The notes: generated by a model from the letters alone, not told the origin. A DNA stretch of 64,000 bases from Sphagnum magellanicum (GCA_021904315.1 CM038910.1:9176001-9240000); one strand, 5' to 3'; positions 25,284 to 38,300 are shown, counted from the stretch's first letter. Numbers and translations are program-made.

Positions 25284-27111
25284 AAATTTTAAACACTATT
25301 AGAAATCATGGTTTTTTAAATGATTCAAGTCGACCAATTTGTTATTTTTTTTTATTATAGACATGTATAATTTTACGAAAAGTCAAAGGTTTGAATAACA
25401 CACGTATTTTTTAATTGATTAACTTGACTATAATAATTTATTTGATTAAATACATATAATCACAAGTTGAATATTTTATCAAGATGGTTAATAATTTTTA
25501 ATCATTTAATAATCAATGATATTTAATTAAGTTGAACATTTAATCAAAATGGTCAATGATCTTTATAAATTTGGTGTTTTATGAAATTGTCCATTGCTTT
25601 ATGAAGCATGTGTTTTGAAAATGATGGTTGTTAATCAACAAATCTAATCTTCAAATACATGTTTTTTTCGTGTTTTAATGGCTTTGGTAGCAATGTCATT
25701 ATTTGCCACTTTGGTCAGCTTAAGTTTATTTGCTTTAATTAAGGCTTGCAACAAGCCTTTGTAAGTTTTTTTTTGGTTGCAATAACATTGCTTGCAAGAC
25801 CTTGACCACTTTTGACATGTCTTCTTGGACTAAGGGAGTTGAGAAGGGGTGGGAAATGGTTGTTTTTTATTTAATTTGATTGGCCTTGAGTTTGGTTTGC
25901 CTTCTAACATTTGTTTTGATTTGGGTTTTAAACTTTTTCTATGTCTCCTTATTTTTCAACTTCTCTTATTGTTGTTGGGCCATAAAATCCTTTGCAATTT
26001 CATCCTTCTCCAAGGGTTTTTGTTCTTTTTTCTTTTCCTTTTCAAACTGAATGTTTTCAAAGGACTTTTTTTGGTGTAATCTGATTCACTTGGTCCACTT
26101 GAACCACTTAAATTGAGACTATAACTTAAACTAAACAAAGAAATTTTTGGCTTGCACATTTTCATTTTGCCTTTGAGCTTGTGGAGATTCTTTTTCATGA
26201 TTAGACTTGGTTTGAGAGGTGAGCTTTACACTCCTACTGTAAACCTGTGTCTTCCTGTTCATCTCCCATCAAAGTGATGATTTTCATCAAAATGTACTTG
26301 ACCCTATTTGTCACAAATTCATTCTATGTGATGACCAACTTAGAGGCCTTATTTGCTTCAATCTTGCTGCTAGGGTTTTTTCTTTTTCACTATGACAATG
26401 TTTTCCATTGACCTGGCTGCAAATTCAAAATCCTACTTTGATACAGGTTCAGATGGCCGTTTGCTCATCCTTTGCGCATTTGCGACCTTGAGTTTTGTGC
26501 ACTTCCTAACACATAACTCCAAGCAACCTGCACATCTCACAACACATTACGTTAGCTTGAAATCTTCTAACTTCTTCGAGATTTGATTCACCATCAAAAT
26601 TAAAATTGTGAAGACTCATTGAAAATTAGTCTGCTGTGGACCAGCCTGCAAGAATCAACTCTGGAGACAACTCCAAGTTGCGCCAAGGCATTGAAAAAAA
26701 ACACTTAATGACAGTCGAAGGACAACACAACGTCATCCCCGTTGTCTTGAAAAGAAATGCACGACAAGCGTTGTCCCCAAGGCAAACCCGATTGCTCCCA
26801 AAGTATTCTAAATAAATATCCCAAAGGGTTTTGTGGGGTGACACTAGTGTTATCTCAGGACAACTTTATGTTGCCTCAAGAAACTACCTTGCATTCATCT
26901 TGCCATGTTCCCAGAACCTCACAACTTGATCCAGTGTGACATATTGTGAAGTTGAACCCAGTTCGCCATGGCTTAACCCCTCACACCATGGTGTTGCTCC
27001 ACCATAGAGAGGCACGCCTTGGGTAGGGTTTGAAATAAATAACTGGGTTGAAAACCACCAGTTAACTCAGGTAAAACCTGAGGTAGTGGCCTTCACTGGA
27101 ATAAGTACTCT

Positions 27112-27490
27112 TGTGAGGAAGGGCCAAGCACGAGCTTGACTCTGGGAAGGGCCCATGTGAGGGTGATTTTGATAAAGCTCACAACCAAGGGTTTTACTAA
27201 ATATTATAAATGTACTTGGAATTTTCTTTTTTGTAACTCCGAGTAGGTATCATGGGAGAAAGCAAAAAAAACTGAAGGACATGTCAAAAAAATTGAACAC
27301 TTGTTTTGTTTTGAAAAATGGAATCCTTGTTCTAGGATTGTGTGAGGCAAGGTCAAGTGTGAGCTTGATTCCGTTAAAGCCCTTTCCCTGGGGTTTTACT
27401 AAGCATAAAGACCTACTTAGATTTATTTTTTCTGTTCCGTGGTACCAAGAGAAAAGAGAAAAAAAAGAGTAGGATGTTTCAAAAAATGGA
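27112..27490 (+). repeat. Diverged direct repeat, two units of about 200 bp
   Basis: Unit 1 (27112-27290) and unit 2 (about 27340-27490) share AGCTTGA(C/T)TC, GGGTTTTACTAA, a T-rich block with CTGTT/TGTAA, AGAAA/GGGAGAAA, and a closing ATGT(C/T)(A/T)CAAAAAA. No coding capacity. Confidence 0.5.
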
Positions 27491-28006
27491 TGGTAGCCCA
27501 TTGTGTTTTGATATAGATCTGTCATTTTTCAAAAATGCCCTCACAAACAGTGAAGGAAAAACAACAACACTGGGTAAGGTGCTCAAATTACACAAAAAAT
27601 AAAAAATAAAAAAAATCTGAGAAGGGTCGTTACAGAAAGAATAATGGCCAATAAGTGCCGATTCTGTCTCTGAATAGGCACCCATTGCTATTTGGTTCCC
27701 CAAAATATCTTGAGCTGGTTAAACCCCACTCCCCCCAAAAAAGTAAAAATCTATTCTCAGCGAGGGTGTTACTTTGACGAGCTTGAGTAGAATCCAAGCT
27801 GATCATGAAGGGGGGCAGCAATCCAATCCAGGCCACTTTTTCTGAATTCAGGAATTGCGTGCATAATTGGACCACACAAACAGACAAACGACCACTTGCT
27901 TGCCCTGCCCATTCGCAAGTGGGTAAGGCATATAGGGTTACCATTAAGGCGAATCTGCATGTGGGCTGTGTCAAGCTGACGTCACATGAACCATCTGCTG
28001 CCCTGG

Positions 28007-28514
28007 GTGAACCAGCACCCACACTGATACCGTGGTTAAAATTCTGAATTTTTTTGAGATTGGTTTAGCCATGGTAAATATTCCATCCTAAGACTAAATC
28101 AAGGTCACTGAATGCAAATTTAAACATTTCATGGGTTGAATTATGGTCACTCAACTCAAGAGGGCGAAGGTACCAGTTTGGGTGCTGGTTCAACAATAAA
28201 CTATATTTCTCAGCAATGGTTATCACCTTCCTCATATCAAATCGTGCCTCCTCTCCTTCTCGAATGAATCTGAATGGTTTAAACTGTTAGGAGATCTTTA
28301 CCTTGGGTAAGGACCCACTGCAAATGGGGCTGTTTGGGAATTCAAAGCACCACACTTAAGCTTTTAAGTCCAACAAGCAGGGTGAACTTGGCGCCCATAC
28401 TGGTACTTTCGCTGTCTTGAGTGAGGCCTTTTAGTCGGCATATTCAACCCAGCACATGTTAAATTTGGACTTAAGAGACCATGATCTAGTCTTAGGATGG
28501 GATATTTACCATGG
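28007..28514. repeat. Foldback element (long inverted repeat)
   Basis: The arm at 28069-28191 and the reverse complement of 28384-28514 align over their whole length. Shared blocks include CCATGGTAAATAT, CCATCCTAAGACTA, TGGGTTGAAT and GTACCAGT. Roughly 190 bp separates the arms. A partial third copy of the arm tip, inverted relative to the left arm, lies at 28007-28033 (GAACCAGCACCC). No coding frame inside. Confidence 0.7.
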
Positions 28515-28589
28515 TTAGAAACACCATAACAAATTTCAGGATTTCTACTCGTGTGCCTACTACCACCGGTGTAGGTGCTTGGTGCTTTC

Positions 28590-29515
28590 ATGTATAAGCC
28601 TAGACAACAACTTATGGCTACTTTGTACCATACTATTACTATCCCAGATAACAAACTTGTGGTTAGTTAGTTTTTACGTTGTTACCATCAGGTCAAGCAA
28701 TGAAGTATTCACTGTGAAAGCCTAGATAACGCCTTGCGGTTACTTTTGACTTTATTACCACCAGGTACACTTGCACACACCCCTAAAAGTAAGTTGGGGT
28801 AAGTCTTCGGTCAACATCAGTACCCAGGAACACGCGATTTCACGGTAGAATCGTGATACTACTATTATACTAGTAAGACACTAGTAAGAATACCGAGACC
28901 CATTGGGTCCACTTGCACGACTAGAAAGTAAGATATTATTGTTATTAGCACCAGGCCCACTTGCGCTCCTTGAAAGTAACATTTTACCCACCAGGTCCAC
29001 ATGCACAATCCTTGAAAGAAAGATATTATTACCACCAGATCCCAGTGTTTCTGGTTTTGGCGAAATTTTGGTATCATGGCGACCGAAAAAAAAGAAAGGC
29101 CCTTGCAAGTTATGACTCGTACACTGGGGTTTTTTGGGGGGAAAAAATGGCACATTTTCGTCACATTATTATGAGGAGTTTTTTTGTTGAATTCGCCATA
29201 TTTAGACAATATGTTCTATCGTGTGGTCGTCGACATATAGCACAATTCTTAAACATTTCTATTTTCCTCTCTAACCTGTAGCCAAATCTGGCGAAGTCCT
29301 CTTTTGGATGATCGCCAACGCAGCTACCTCACAATTTAGAGAAAACAAAAAACACTAATTACCACGCCCAGGTAAGTCTTGAGCAGTGTGTAAAATAAGA
29401 ATTTTAGGTAAGTTTTCGGTTAATATCCGTAAAAGGAACAAGCTATTTTTCGGTAGAATTGTAGAATGCTCTGACATTAGTAAGATACTAGTAAGATCCT
29501 AGTAAGAATATTTTT
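28590..29515. repeat. Degenerate repeat cluster upstream of the CHY/RING gene
   Basis: Includes four or five imperfect units of about 60 bp (28745-29045) with TTATTACCACCAGGTCCACTTGC and CTTGAAAGTAA-like words. It also has two direct copies of a roughly 105-bp block (about 28795-28893 and 29410-29513) sharing GTAAGT(C/T)TTCGGT, CGGTAGAAT and ACTAGTAAGA. A GCCTAGA(C/T)AAC block is also repeated at its left end. Confidence 0.6.
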
Positions 29516-30569
29516 ACTACTATGGTCTCTCTCCGATTTGGTTTTTTTGCCTAAAGTTCGCTTCACGTCGCTTCGCCCCGGTTTCCGCTCCACGGCGCAA
29601 AGACTGTTTTGTTTGTTTTCCACACGCTTTTGCGCTTCGGTGCTGCCCCCCTGGTTTTCGTCTTCGCCGCACGCGAGATTGGCGAGGATCGGCGTCGTCG
29701 CGCACACACAACGCGCACACGGACAGATCGAGAGAGAGAGAGAGAGAGAGAGAGAGTTTATAGATAGACAGATAGAGAGTTCGTAGAAAGACAGATCAGG
29801 AAAAGAAGACATATAGGGGGAGAGAGAGCGAGAGAGAGAGAGAGATTTGTCTTTGTGTGTGTTGGGGGCGGCAAGGAGGAATATTTTGGATTTGTTGTTG
29901 AATATATCCTTTACCTATTTGGAAGTTTTTTCTCCTGGTTTTGTGGATTTCGCTTCTGCATTTTTGTGTTTTTGTTTGAGTTCTTCTTTTTGGCCGATAC
30001 AGGTGCTTTTTTTGAGAGGTTTCTGGTGCGCTCCCATTTGTGGATTTGCGTGTGTGGCTATTTTTCTTTTTTCTTCAGGGGAAATCTGGTTTGATGTTAT
30101 CGACTAAGATACGTTCAAGCGTTGAGTGAGTCTTCGGGTTCCTCTGTTTTTGTTTCTCTCTGTGCAAGAAGATTAGGCTTTTTTGTGGATGACGGCCTGA
30201 TTCCCTGCATTTTACAGTGCACTTCTTGCTGGGGGCAGAAGAAGTGCACGATCTGCATCTTAGTTAAGGGGGAACTGTGGTAAACCAGAGGACCGGTTTC
30301 TCTCTGCGAGGTTGTATTCGTCCGTCGACAGCAGGTTTTTCGAAATCAATCTCTTTGACGAGAGACGGTGATGCGGAAGTGATAGAACCCGCAGCACACA
30401 ATCATCCTTGTTTCCTCGTGCGGATCTGAAGCATATGTGATCGCACAAGTTTTCTAGTGCCATTGTCAGATCGGCCTCTCCAATTGGTGAGGAAGCGGAG
30501 AAAGCAGCGGAGGTTTTATATAACTTCCGATATATAGCCTAAGGGAGAGGTTTCCAAACTCACAAGCCC
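29516..30569 (+). promoter_or_regulatory. Promoter and leader of the CHY/RING gene
   Basis: A GC-richer stretch begins at about 29520, followed by (GA)n tracts at 29730-29756 and 29818-29845, typical of plant core-promoter or leader DNA. An in-frame TAA at 30540-30542 sits 27 bases before the chosen ATG. No recognisable protein is encoded before 30570. Leader introns are possible but not resolved. Confidence 0.5.
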
Positions 30570-33514
30570 ATGGCGGTACTCGTGGCAACGATGGAGGCAC
30601 TTCTTACTCCATTGTGGAGCATGGAGCAGTATCGACACTCTTATTGCAATGTTGAGACGCATCCCCATGAGCACGTAGTACAGGTAGAGATCTGCAGTCT
30701 GAGATTCATCTCCTAAGTACTTCACACCTACTGCCTGTTGTCGCTCGCGTTTCCATTGGATTCTTCAATGTTGTCGCTAGCTATTGGATCTGCTGATGGT
30801 TGATATCTACGGAGATAGTTCTCAATTGCGCATTCTTGGCTGTCTCCGGATATGGACTGATGTTGTGCTGATCACATCTGCTATCAGGGACACACGAGTT
30901 GCCTGGACTCTGATACAGAGGATGACTTCGATTTCATAGACGAGCTTGTGAGAGCGCAGCGTTTATCTCTTGGTGCGAAGAAATACGGGTCAGCAATTTC
31001 TTCATAGACTTGTTGCCCCCTTTACTACATACAGCATTTGGCCTTTTGGAGCATTGATTTTCTTGTTCTCTAGAAGAAAGTTTTGAGTAGATGATGCACT
31101 GATGATGCTCAACTGTATAAAGATGGGATCTTTATGGTGACTAGAGTGTTAAACTGCCTGAAAAGCCCAACTAAAAGATTTCTGAGAGATGGTCATGGCA
31201 TCTTGCCAGGTGTTCACACTACAGAAGGCGGTGTCGCATCCGAGCCCCCTGCTGTGATGAAGTCTTTGACTGTCGTCATTGCCACAATGAGATCAAGGTT
31301 AGCATTCATATTCATGTGTTCAATGGCCGCCCTTGGGTGCTGAATCTTGTACAGGACATTGGATCTGTGTGGGCTTTGTCTCAGATGCAGTGTTGGTAGC
31401 CTGAAACCTCTTGTGGGTGTCCATGGTGTGCAGAATGTGAATGAGCCTGTTCCTTCAAAGCGCCATGAAATGCCCAGACACCTTGTTACACGGGTATGCT
31501 AGATTTGAGTTTGGCTTAAACCCTGCAGCCCCTTGTGCTCATTGAGGGTGGCCATGTTTTTTGTAGAATGCCTGTGTTGCACTTGTTATATATCCACAGC
31601 TGAGCTTAGCAGATGCCTCTTTGTTCAGGACATTCTGCACAGCTGATATTAGATTGGTGAGCATGAATGTGCTCTAAACCCTTGCCCATATGGTGCAGGT
31701 TGTATGCTCGCTTTGCAATCATGAGCAAGATGTGCAGCAGGTGTGCGAAAACTGTGGTGTATGCATGGGTGAATACTTCTGTTCAACCTGCAAATTCTTT
31801 GATGATGAGGTTGATATCTTCTCTTTGCGAACCTTGATTTAATGTAGGATGTATGAATGATGTATGTTGTTGGCTCAATGGTGTTTCTTTGTTGGCTCTG
31901 CTGATTTCTTGCCAAGATTCTTGAGGAAATCAATAGCCTGCTTTTTACAGAATTTTGAGTGTTGCAAAATGTTATATGCTCATCTCATGTGTTTTGGCAG
32001 ACAAAGAAGCAGCAGTATCATTGTGATGCTTGTGGCATTTGCCGAATTGGAGGACGTGAAAATTTCTTCCATTGTGACCGTTGTGGTATGCTTTTTTTGT
32101 GACACTGATATTCTGGACTACTCTTATCTCATTGACATAGATTCTTAACAATCCTAATGGATAAGTGCAGAAGTTGCAACAAGTTGGACAAACTTTTGTT
32201 GTATCACATTGCCTATCGTAGACTAGCAATTGTGACAGGAATATCTGATAAATTTTATTGATTTGTGTCAGAAAATGGTTTCTCTGCATCCATTCATCTC
32301 TTCATGTGTTGGTTGCAGGCTGCTGCTATGGAAATTCCCTGCAAAATGGACACCCTTGTGTTGAGAAGTCTATGCACCAGAATTGCCCTGTGTGCTTTGA
32401 GGTGCTCTTCCTGTTCTCCTTACTGTGGAAATTGCATTTGTGATGATGAGTCATTCAGTACTTCAGGACTGAAACATCACCTCTGGATGTTTACAGACTT
32501 TCATGCCTTGCATGCTCTCTAGTAACTTTTTCCTATTGGTTTCCCAAATCCTATGGCAATCTTTTGTGAGAGATTTCAAGAGTGACCCAAATGGGATTTG
32601 TTACTTATGTGGTTTGTTTTTGCAAGTCTCAAGTAGTTTGTTGACTCACACACTCATTCACTCTGCAGTATCTGTTTGACTCGGTGAAAGACATCACGGT
32701 CTTGCCATGTGGCCACACAATGCACCTGGAGTGCTTACGTGACATGCACACTCATGCTCAGTGAGTCCCCTTACTTTAGATAGCTTGGTTCTGTTTTCCC
32801 TCCTCTTCAATACACCACTGGCTTCAGAAAGGGGAACTGACACTGTGCCCCTTAGATATTATAATACACAGCTGACCAAACCTTGATAGGAAGTTCACGC
32901 AGGTGGTGTTTTTTGTTCAGAATAGTCATGAGCTGATGGAAATCTGCAATGGTGATTTTATATCCTCATCTGCACATTGTGATTGCAGATACTGCTGCCC
33001 AATATGTTCCAAGTCTGTCTGTGACATGTCCAGTGTTTGGGAACAAATTGACCGAGAGATAGCAGCAACTCAGATGCCAGAGTCACATGTCAACAAGAAG
33101 GTGAGCAATTTCGGTAGCTCTTAATCCACTTGAGGTTTCTCACTACTCATCCCTCTATTCTATTTCTTCCAGTTGGTGGGAATATTTTCTGTATGGGTTA
33201 GAGATTTCTGTACTCCTATAGTTCTGCAGAATGCACATGTTTCAAACATATAGTACAGTAAATTTTTCATCAGTTTATTCAAGAACTATATGACTTGTGT
33301 CCTTCAGGGGATGGCACCTAAATCATGCAGAATGCAATTTAATTCTTGTTTGACATCCTTCCAGGTATGGATACTATGCAATGATTGTGGTGCCTCAAAT
33401 GAAGTTATGTACCACATTGTGGCACACAAGTGCACAAGTTGCAGCTCTTACAATACTCGACTCACAAGGGGACCACTGAACTCAGGGAGCTCATCATCAT
33501 CATCATCTGAATGA
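30570..33514 (+). CDS. CHY zinc-finger and RING finger E3 ubiquitin ligase (RCHY1/MIEL1-like)
   Basis: Predicted ubiquitin-protein ligase: the RING recruits E2 enzymes and the CHY module binds targets. Plant relatives such as MIEL1 act in the nucleus and cytoplasm on transcription factors. Exons, all GT-AG with frame kept: 30570-30683, 30888-30988, 31210-31297, 31434-31493, 31699-31809, 32001-32085, 32319-32401, 32669-32760, 32989-33100, 33365-33514. The product is 331 residues. The CHY finger starts at C73 (CSHYRRRC...APCC) and runs into the CTCHY module ([30 protein letters not shown]). RING-H2 spans about C209 to C251 ([20 protein letters not shown]). A C-terminal zinc ribbon starts with CNDCG at about 287. 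It ends in a Ser-rich tail and TGA. The first two exons, an acidic leader of about 70 residues, are less certain; the other exons are secure by homology. Confidence 0.93.
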
Positions 33515-34253
33515 GAATTCTTCTTTGATTCATCCATCTTATTCTTCCACCCCCCGCATTTGCAGCAGTTCACCAACAGGAGAATCTTTTGTGCTTGCAA
33601 CCCTCCCCATCACACTTCAACAAAAAAAACTTTGGGAAGCCAATGAGGAAGAGGTGGACACAATTTGCCTTTAGCCAGTTTGCCAGTGATTATCCGAGAC
33701 ATTTTTGATGAGAAGCTCAGAATGCAAAGCTTCTTGTAGTTTAGTTGACTGAATTTTAAGGTAGAAGTAGGTTAGAAAGAAGGTACCGGAAGAAAAATAT
33801 TTGGCTTTGGGATTTTGTAGAAATCCCCCCCTTTTTTTCCATTTGTATGGATTTAGGGTTGGGGGATTTCGGGGTTAATGTTTTGCAGGGATATGTTTGT
33901 GGATGTTCTGGTATTGCTTTTGGAGGAGACAACCCCATGGCCTTCAATTTCTTAGGATGATTTGTTTTCCTAGACAATATCACTGTGTGTGACTTTGAAT
34001 TGTTAGTCTTTTCTTGGACTTAATTCTTACAATACTTTTAATTGACATTATGATTTGTAGTGTCGATAAATTCTTCTTGTGACAACAAATTTTTTAAACC
34101 AGGCTATTATAGTAAACTGGTGAGACTTGTGCTGTTGGCCCAAGTATATGTTAAACACCAAACCTCTTGGAAGATCACCCATTCTGATATTATGGCAATC
34201 AAAGTGGTGCTTAACTTTAGAGTTCTTATGGAACCTTACTAAATTAATTTTAA
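33515..34253 (+). other. 3' flank of the CHY/RING gene up to the Helitron insertion
   Basis: Non-coding DNA after the stop codon, probably including the 3' untranslated region. It ends at the A preceding the CTAG terminus of the Helitron at 34254. Confidence 0.5.
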
Positions 34254-34283
34254 CTAGTGGTAACCCGTGCCTGCAAGGCACAG
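34254..34283 (-). other. Helitron 3' terminus of the small element
   Basis: Shares CGGGTTACCACTAG with the large element. The hairpin arms GTGCC and GGCAC flank a 5-nt loop. Confidence 0.75.
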
Positions 34284-35034
34284 ACGGTTTTCAAGTGTGG
34301 CACATTTCAAGTGGTTGTAAGGTTATTTCAAACTTGGAACACCCACTAAGTCGGAGCTAAAATAAAAGTCTGGCTAAAATATGGAGGAAGGAGGTATCCA
34401 TCCATCCATCCACTCATTCATCCATTCATCCCAAGGTTGAGGGACCCTTATAAGAGACCTTACAAACCCAAACCCTCCCTTGCTAATGTGCCTTATCTCC
34501 AATTTTTTCATCACTCCTTGAAACAAATATTTGTCGGAGAAAGAAAACCCCCAAAAGAAAAAGAAGGGTGCTCAGAGCAGCCGGAGGGCCCCATTTCTCA
34601 GTGTGAAAAAATATGTCTCCACCAAGAGACCCCTCCCCGTTCGTCCCCCCCAAAGCAACGTCCTTTAGAGTCGGACGGGCTCGGCACCGAGCACACGGCA
34701 ATATTGTTTATTCTCTGTCCAATGGTCTCTCGCCTCCTCACCCACCGGTTCCCCCTCCCCCCCAACGGTCCATCCCACCCCATGTGTAACTTCCCAGCTC
34801 ACCACTTTTACCCCAACATGATACTTACCCCTGAAAAACATCATTCCACCCATCCGATTCCCGATCCAACGCTCCTAACTCACTTTATCACATCTTTATT
34901 CCTCTCCCCCCCCAGGATAACTTAAAGTAAGTTAAAATAAGATAAAGACAGACGGTAATAACTGTCATGTTGTTGGGGAGATAAGTAAAAGACAGACTAA
35001 CACACTGACAGATGTAGTGAATTAATATATAGGA
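34254..35034 (-). mobile_element. Non-autonomous Helitron (0.78 kb)
   Basis: On the minus strand the 5' end reads TCCTATATATTAATTC (from 35034) and the 3' end reads GGGTTACCACTAG (ending 34254), preceded by a small hairpin with GTGCC/GGCAC arms. A T follows on the minus strand, as expected for insertion between A and T. The 5' subterminal GTCTGTC words resemble those of the neighbouring large element. Inside are a TCCA/TTCA tetranucleotide repeat (about 34396-34430) and a GC-richer stretch with a 162-codon plus-strand frame lacking family motifs, possibly captured host DNA. It abuts the next Helitron with no base between them. Confidence 0.8.
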
Positions 35035-35060
35035 CTAGTGGTAACCCGTGCTGGCACGGC
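35035..35060 (-). other. Helitron 3' terminus with palindromic hairpin
   Basis: The hairpin at 35047-35060 has a perfect 6-bp GC-rich stem. It is followed after 8 bases by the CTAG end, the expected termination signal for rolling-circle transfer. Confidence 0.85.
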
Positions 35061-35200
35061 ACTGATGCAATGCCTTTTGTCTCATGGAACACCCCAAGAA
35101 ATCGCCATCGCCAGGAAAGCGAATTTAGCGACGGAGCTTTTTCGTCTATGTCCATACCCTAGCTCTCTGCACTGCCAACCTGGGTTAGCTTCCGCAACTA

Positions 35201-35322
35201 AACACCGGTTTACATCGGATCACACTGGGCCAGAGTGATTCAGCACCCACCGGCGCACCATCCATCCACTGGATGCTTGAACACCGGTTTCCATCGGATC
35301 ACACTGGGCCAGAGTGATTAAG
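35201..35322. repeat. 79-bp tandem repeat in the Helitron 3' region
   Basis: The 43-bp block beginning AACACCGGTTT and continuing through ATCGGATCACACTGGGCCAG starts at 35201 and again at 35280 with one or two substitutions. Confidence 0.85.
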
Positions 35323-35327
35323 AAGAA

Positions 35328-38300
35328 TCACTGCAGCACCTCGTGGTAGACCACATTACTGGTGTAAACGCCAGCAGGGGCCCCATTCAGAGCCGCCCTG
35401 CTGCCACCCCGAACTAGCACCCGGACGCCCCGCCGTGAGCCACACCGAGAGAAAGCCACATAAAGCTACCTGTGGCAAAAAACAGGCTTGGGCAGGTACA
35501 CCCCCACTGTCTGCAGTGTCTGCCCCTGGAACTTATTGATAATCATGGCAAATGCGGGCCGCAACGGGAACTGCCGCCGGCGGAGAGTAAAAGGCATCTT
35601 CTCCATGTAAGAGGGAATGATGCTAAGGCGGGGAATGAAAACGCGCCTGCCCTTGTCCGGTCCTGTGGCAATCTCAACATCAATTATGTGCTGCATCAAC
35701 TTGACCACAATAAGCCGAGTGCCATTTGTAAGGCTGCTCGGCATATTCCGCAATAAAATCATCGGGCAGCCTTCCTGCAAGGTTAAAGTGTGGGGTGGCA
35801 CCCCTGACATGCTGAGGGAGTTTAAAAACTCGGTGGGGTAAACCCCTCTCTGTTCGCCTTGCACAATAGAATCAGCGCTATGGTACGTGCGGCGCTATGC
35901 TGGTGTGCCGTCAGGTGTGGTGAGGTTAAACCGATTCATGATGACGGTGTTGATGCTGTCAACGCCCTCGTTCAGAGGAGTTAAAATGGCCCTCTGAATG
36001 ATGTGCTCATTGCGTGACTACGAGTTTGTGAAGCGGCCAAGGTCGCCATAAACTTCAACCACAAGGCTATCAATGGTGTCACCCTTGCAGCACATGTTTT
36101 CTGGGATCAAAATAGCCTCCTCCCCAACCTCAGGAAAGACTTGCTTTGTGCCTTCCCCAATGCGTTGCAAGTAGTCTGCCCAAGCTTGTTGTAGTTAGGC
36201 ATCGGTCGCGGCATTGGTTCCGCCTTATGCCAAAAGCCTTTGAACACGCATGTTTTCATGCAATTGACACATTTTAACACGATGCCAAAGGACTACGGAC
36301 CTCTTGAGACTGGCATCCACAATCTGGCCTCTCCTGCCCCGAGGAACCACAGGCAATATTTGCCTAAAATCACCTCCCATGATAACAACCTTGCCCCCAA
36401 AAAGCATGTCCTTTAAGGCAGGGTCAACAACACCCATAACATGCTAGAGCGTGCGGTTCATAGCCTCAAACACATGCTTGTGGGCCATGGGTGCCTCATC
36501 CCACACAATGAGGCGTGCAGCTCGAATCAAGGCCGCTTGTGGATTGTTCAGGGGAACATAGCAAGCAGAGGAGCCATAAAGGCCTGCTACGGGAATTTTG
36601 AAACGTGAGTGAGCTATGCAGCCGCCCTCCAAAAGTAGGGCTACAATGCTAGAAGATGCCACCGACAACGCTATGTCACCAGTAGAGCGCACCCTGCTGA
36701 GTAAGCACTTGTAGAGGAAAGTCTTACCAGCCCCTCCCAGCCCATCAACAAAAAAGGTTTTGTCGAGCGGCCTGGGGTCATGGACCGCGTCAATGACATT
36801 GTCGTAAATGGAGCGCTGGTGCTGATTTAGCAAAGGCACATCCCGAGTAAGCTATTGAGCTTGCCACGTCACATTGTACCTGGCCCGTTCCTCGGATATA
36901 GCGGCGTCCCCCGGGGCAGCCAGTTGTGCAGGGATTGGCAGTTCAAAATCCTCTAGGGTTTTCCCCCCTTGGGCCTACAACAGCTGCTCCACTTCCCGCA
37001 AGCCTTGGTCAAGGATGGCCTGGTCCAGCTGCCGGTTGGGCGTTACCTGCGTAACGAAATCGGGGTAAGACTCAGTAAATGAAATGTGCGAAATGATGCT
37101 AAGGGATCAGCTTTCTGGTACATTGAATCCAACAATCGGCCAATCAATAGAGAAGTTTCCAGGCATTAGTTCAAAAAAGACAACAGAGCACAACTTATAC
37201 CATCACAACCCAACGAAAGGGAGGCTTACAATATACACTTCCTTTGTGGAGGCCTTTTGGCCACTCACCTGGCGTGCTTGGTGTAGGAAATCCTCTGTAA
37301 GGGCTCCCTTATGATTGTCCCATAACCGCCCAGGATTGGTGACGTTGTTGAAAATTAACAGGTTGGCAAAAAGTTGCCGTAAGCTTCTGGGCAGTTGCAC
37401 GCCAGTAGGTTTTGAAAGGCACTGGTCCCATTCATCATCATCTTGTAACAAGCCACGTGCAAGGCAAGCAACTTTAAAAGTGGGGTGCATAATTGTGGTA
37501 GGCGTGTGGGGCTGGTGGGTAGTTCTGAGGTCCTCAAAGCATGTGGCCCTTGCAATGTGGGTAAGCAAAACTCGCAAATAATAACGTTCGCCCTCCGAGG
37601 GTTGCACAAAATACATGCGCCCCACAGTTCCCAATGTGACATGATTGTTTCGGCCTGCACCCCGCCGCCCCACTACCCTTTTCCGAAGGTGCCACGCCTT
37701 TTTGGATTTGCTCCACACAGCGATTTCGGGATAATCAGGGTAGAGTGTGGTCAGCGCAGCAGGTAGTGGCGGTGCAGGGTCGTTATTGTTACGAGCCAAA
37801 ATGGATGCAGCCGCATATTCAGATTTGGCCTTTCGGTTGAAGTCACACCACCCAGTCAAAGTGGTGGAGTTGTTGCGCATCATGGCTTCCCCAACCGTGG
37901 TCCCCTCGGGAAAGTAAGTGGTCTGCTCATTAGGCAGATGAACAGCCAAGCGGTAAACATTGGGGTGCATGCCGTGCAAGTCAAAGGCAAAAAACCGATG
38001 GCAAGCTTTGCTGGCACTCACATACCGCCCATCGAGGTAATTTTGGACTTCATCCTGGGCGGCAGGCACATTGTTCCCATCGGCCCCACCTACAGCCGCC
38101 TGAGGTGCTATAGCCGGTAGAGCCCCAGCTTCTAGCTGCACCACTGCCAAAGCACGGTCATGACCCTTGTAAACATACTTGTAAAGGTATTTCACAGTCG
38201 TGATGGAGCTGCAGACCTCAACATTGATGTGCCACTGGTACTGCATGGTCAGGTAGGGGTTGTATGAGATGACCCAACAGTTGTCAAAGACAAAGCCTAA

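Larger units (their letters stand above)
17956..27100. other. Long AT-rich intergenic region, no gene recognised
   Basis: About 9 kb with no long or motif-bearing frame. It contains a polypyrimidine tract (18390-18905), an AAT/ATT-rich patch (about 19040-19205), a dispersed repeat (21640-22015) and two TA microsatellites. Probably decayed transposon and spacer DNA. Confidence 0.6.

Noticed and set aside
29847..30107. 86-codon frame in the CHY/RING leader
   Set aside because: It has no ATG at its start, sits in leader DNA before the true start codon, and has no motifs.
34437..34925. A 162-codon plus-strand frame inside the small Helitron
   Set aside because: No recognisable domain; low-complexity Pro/His-rich composition from GC-rich repeats. 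Not supported as a gene.
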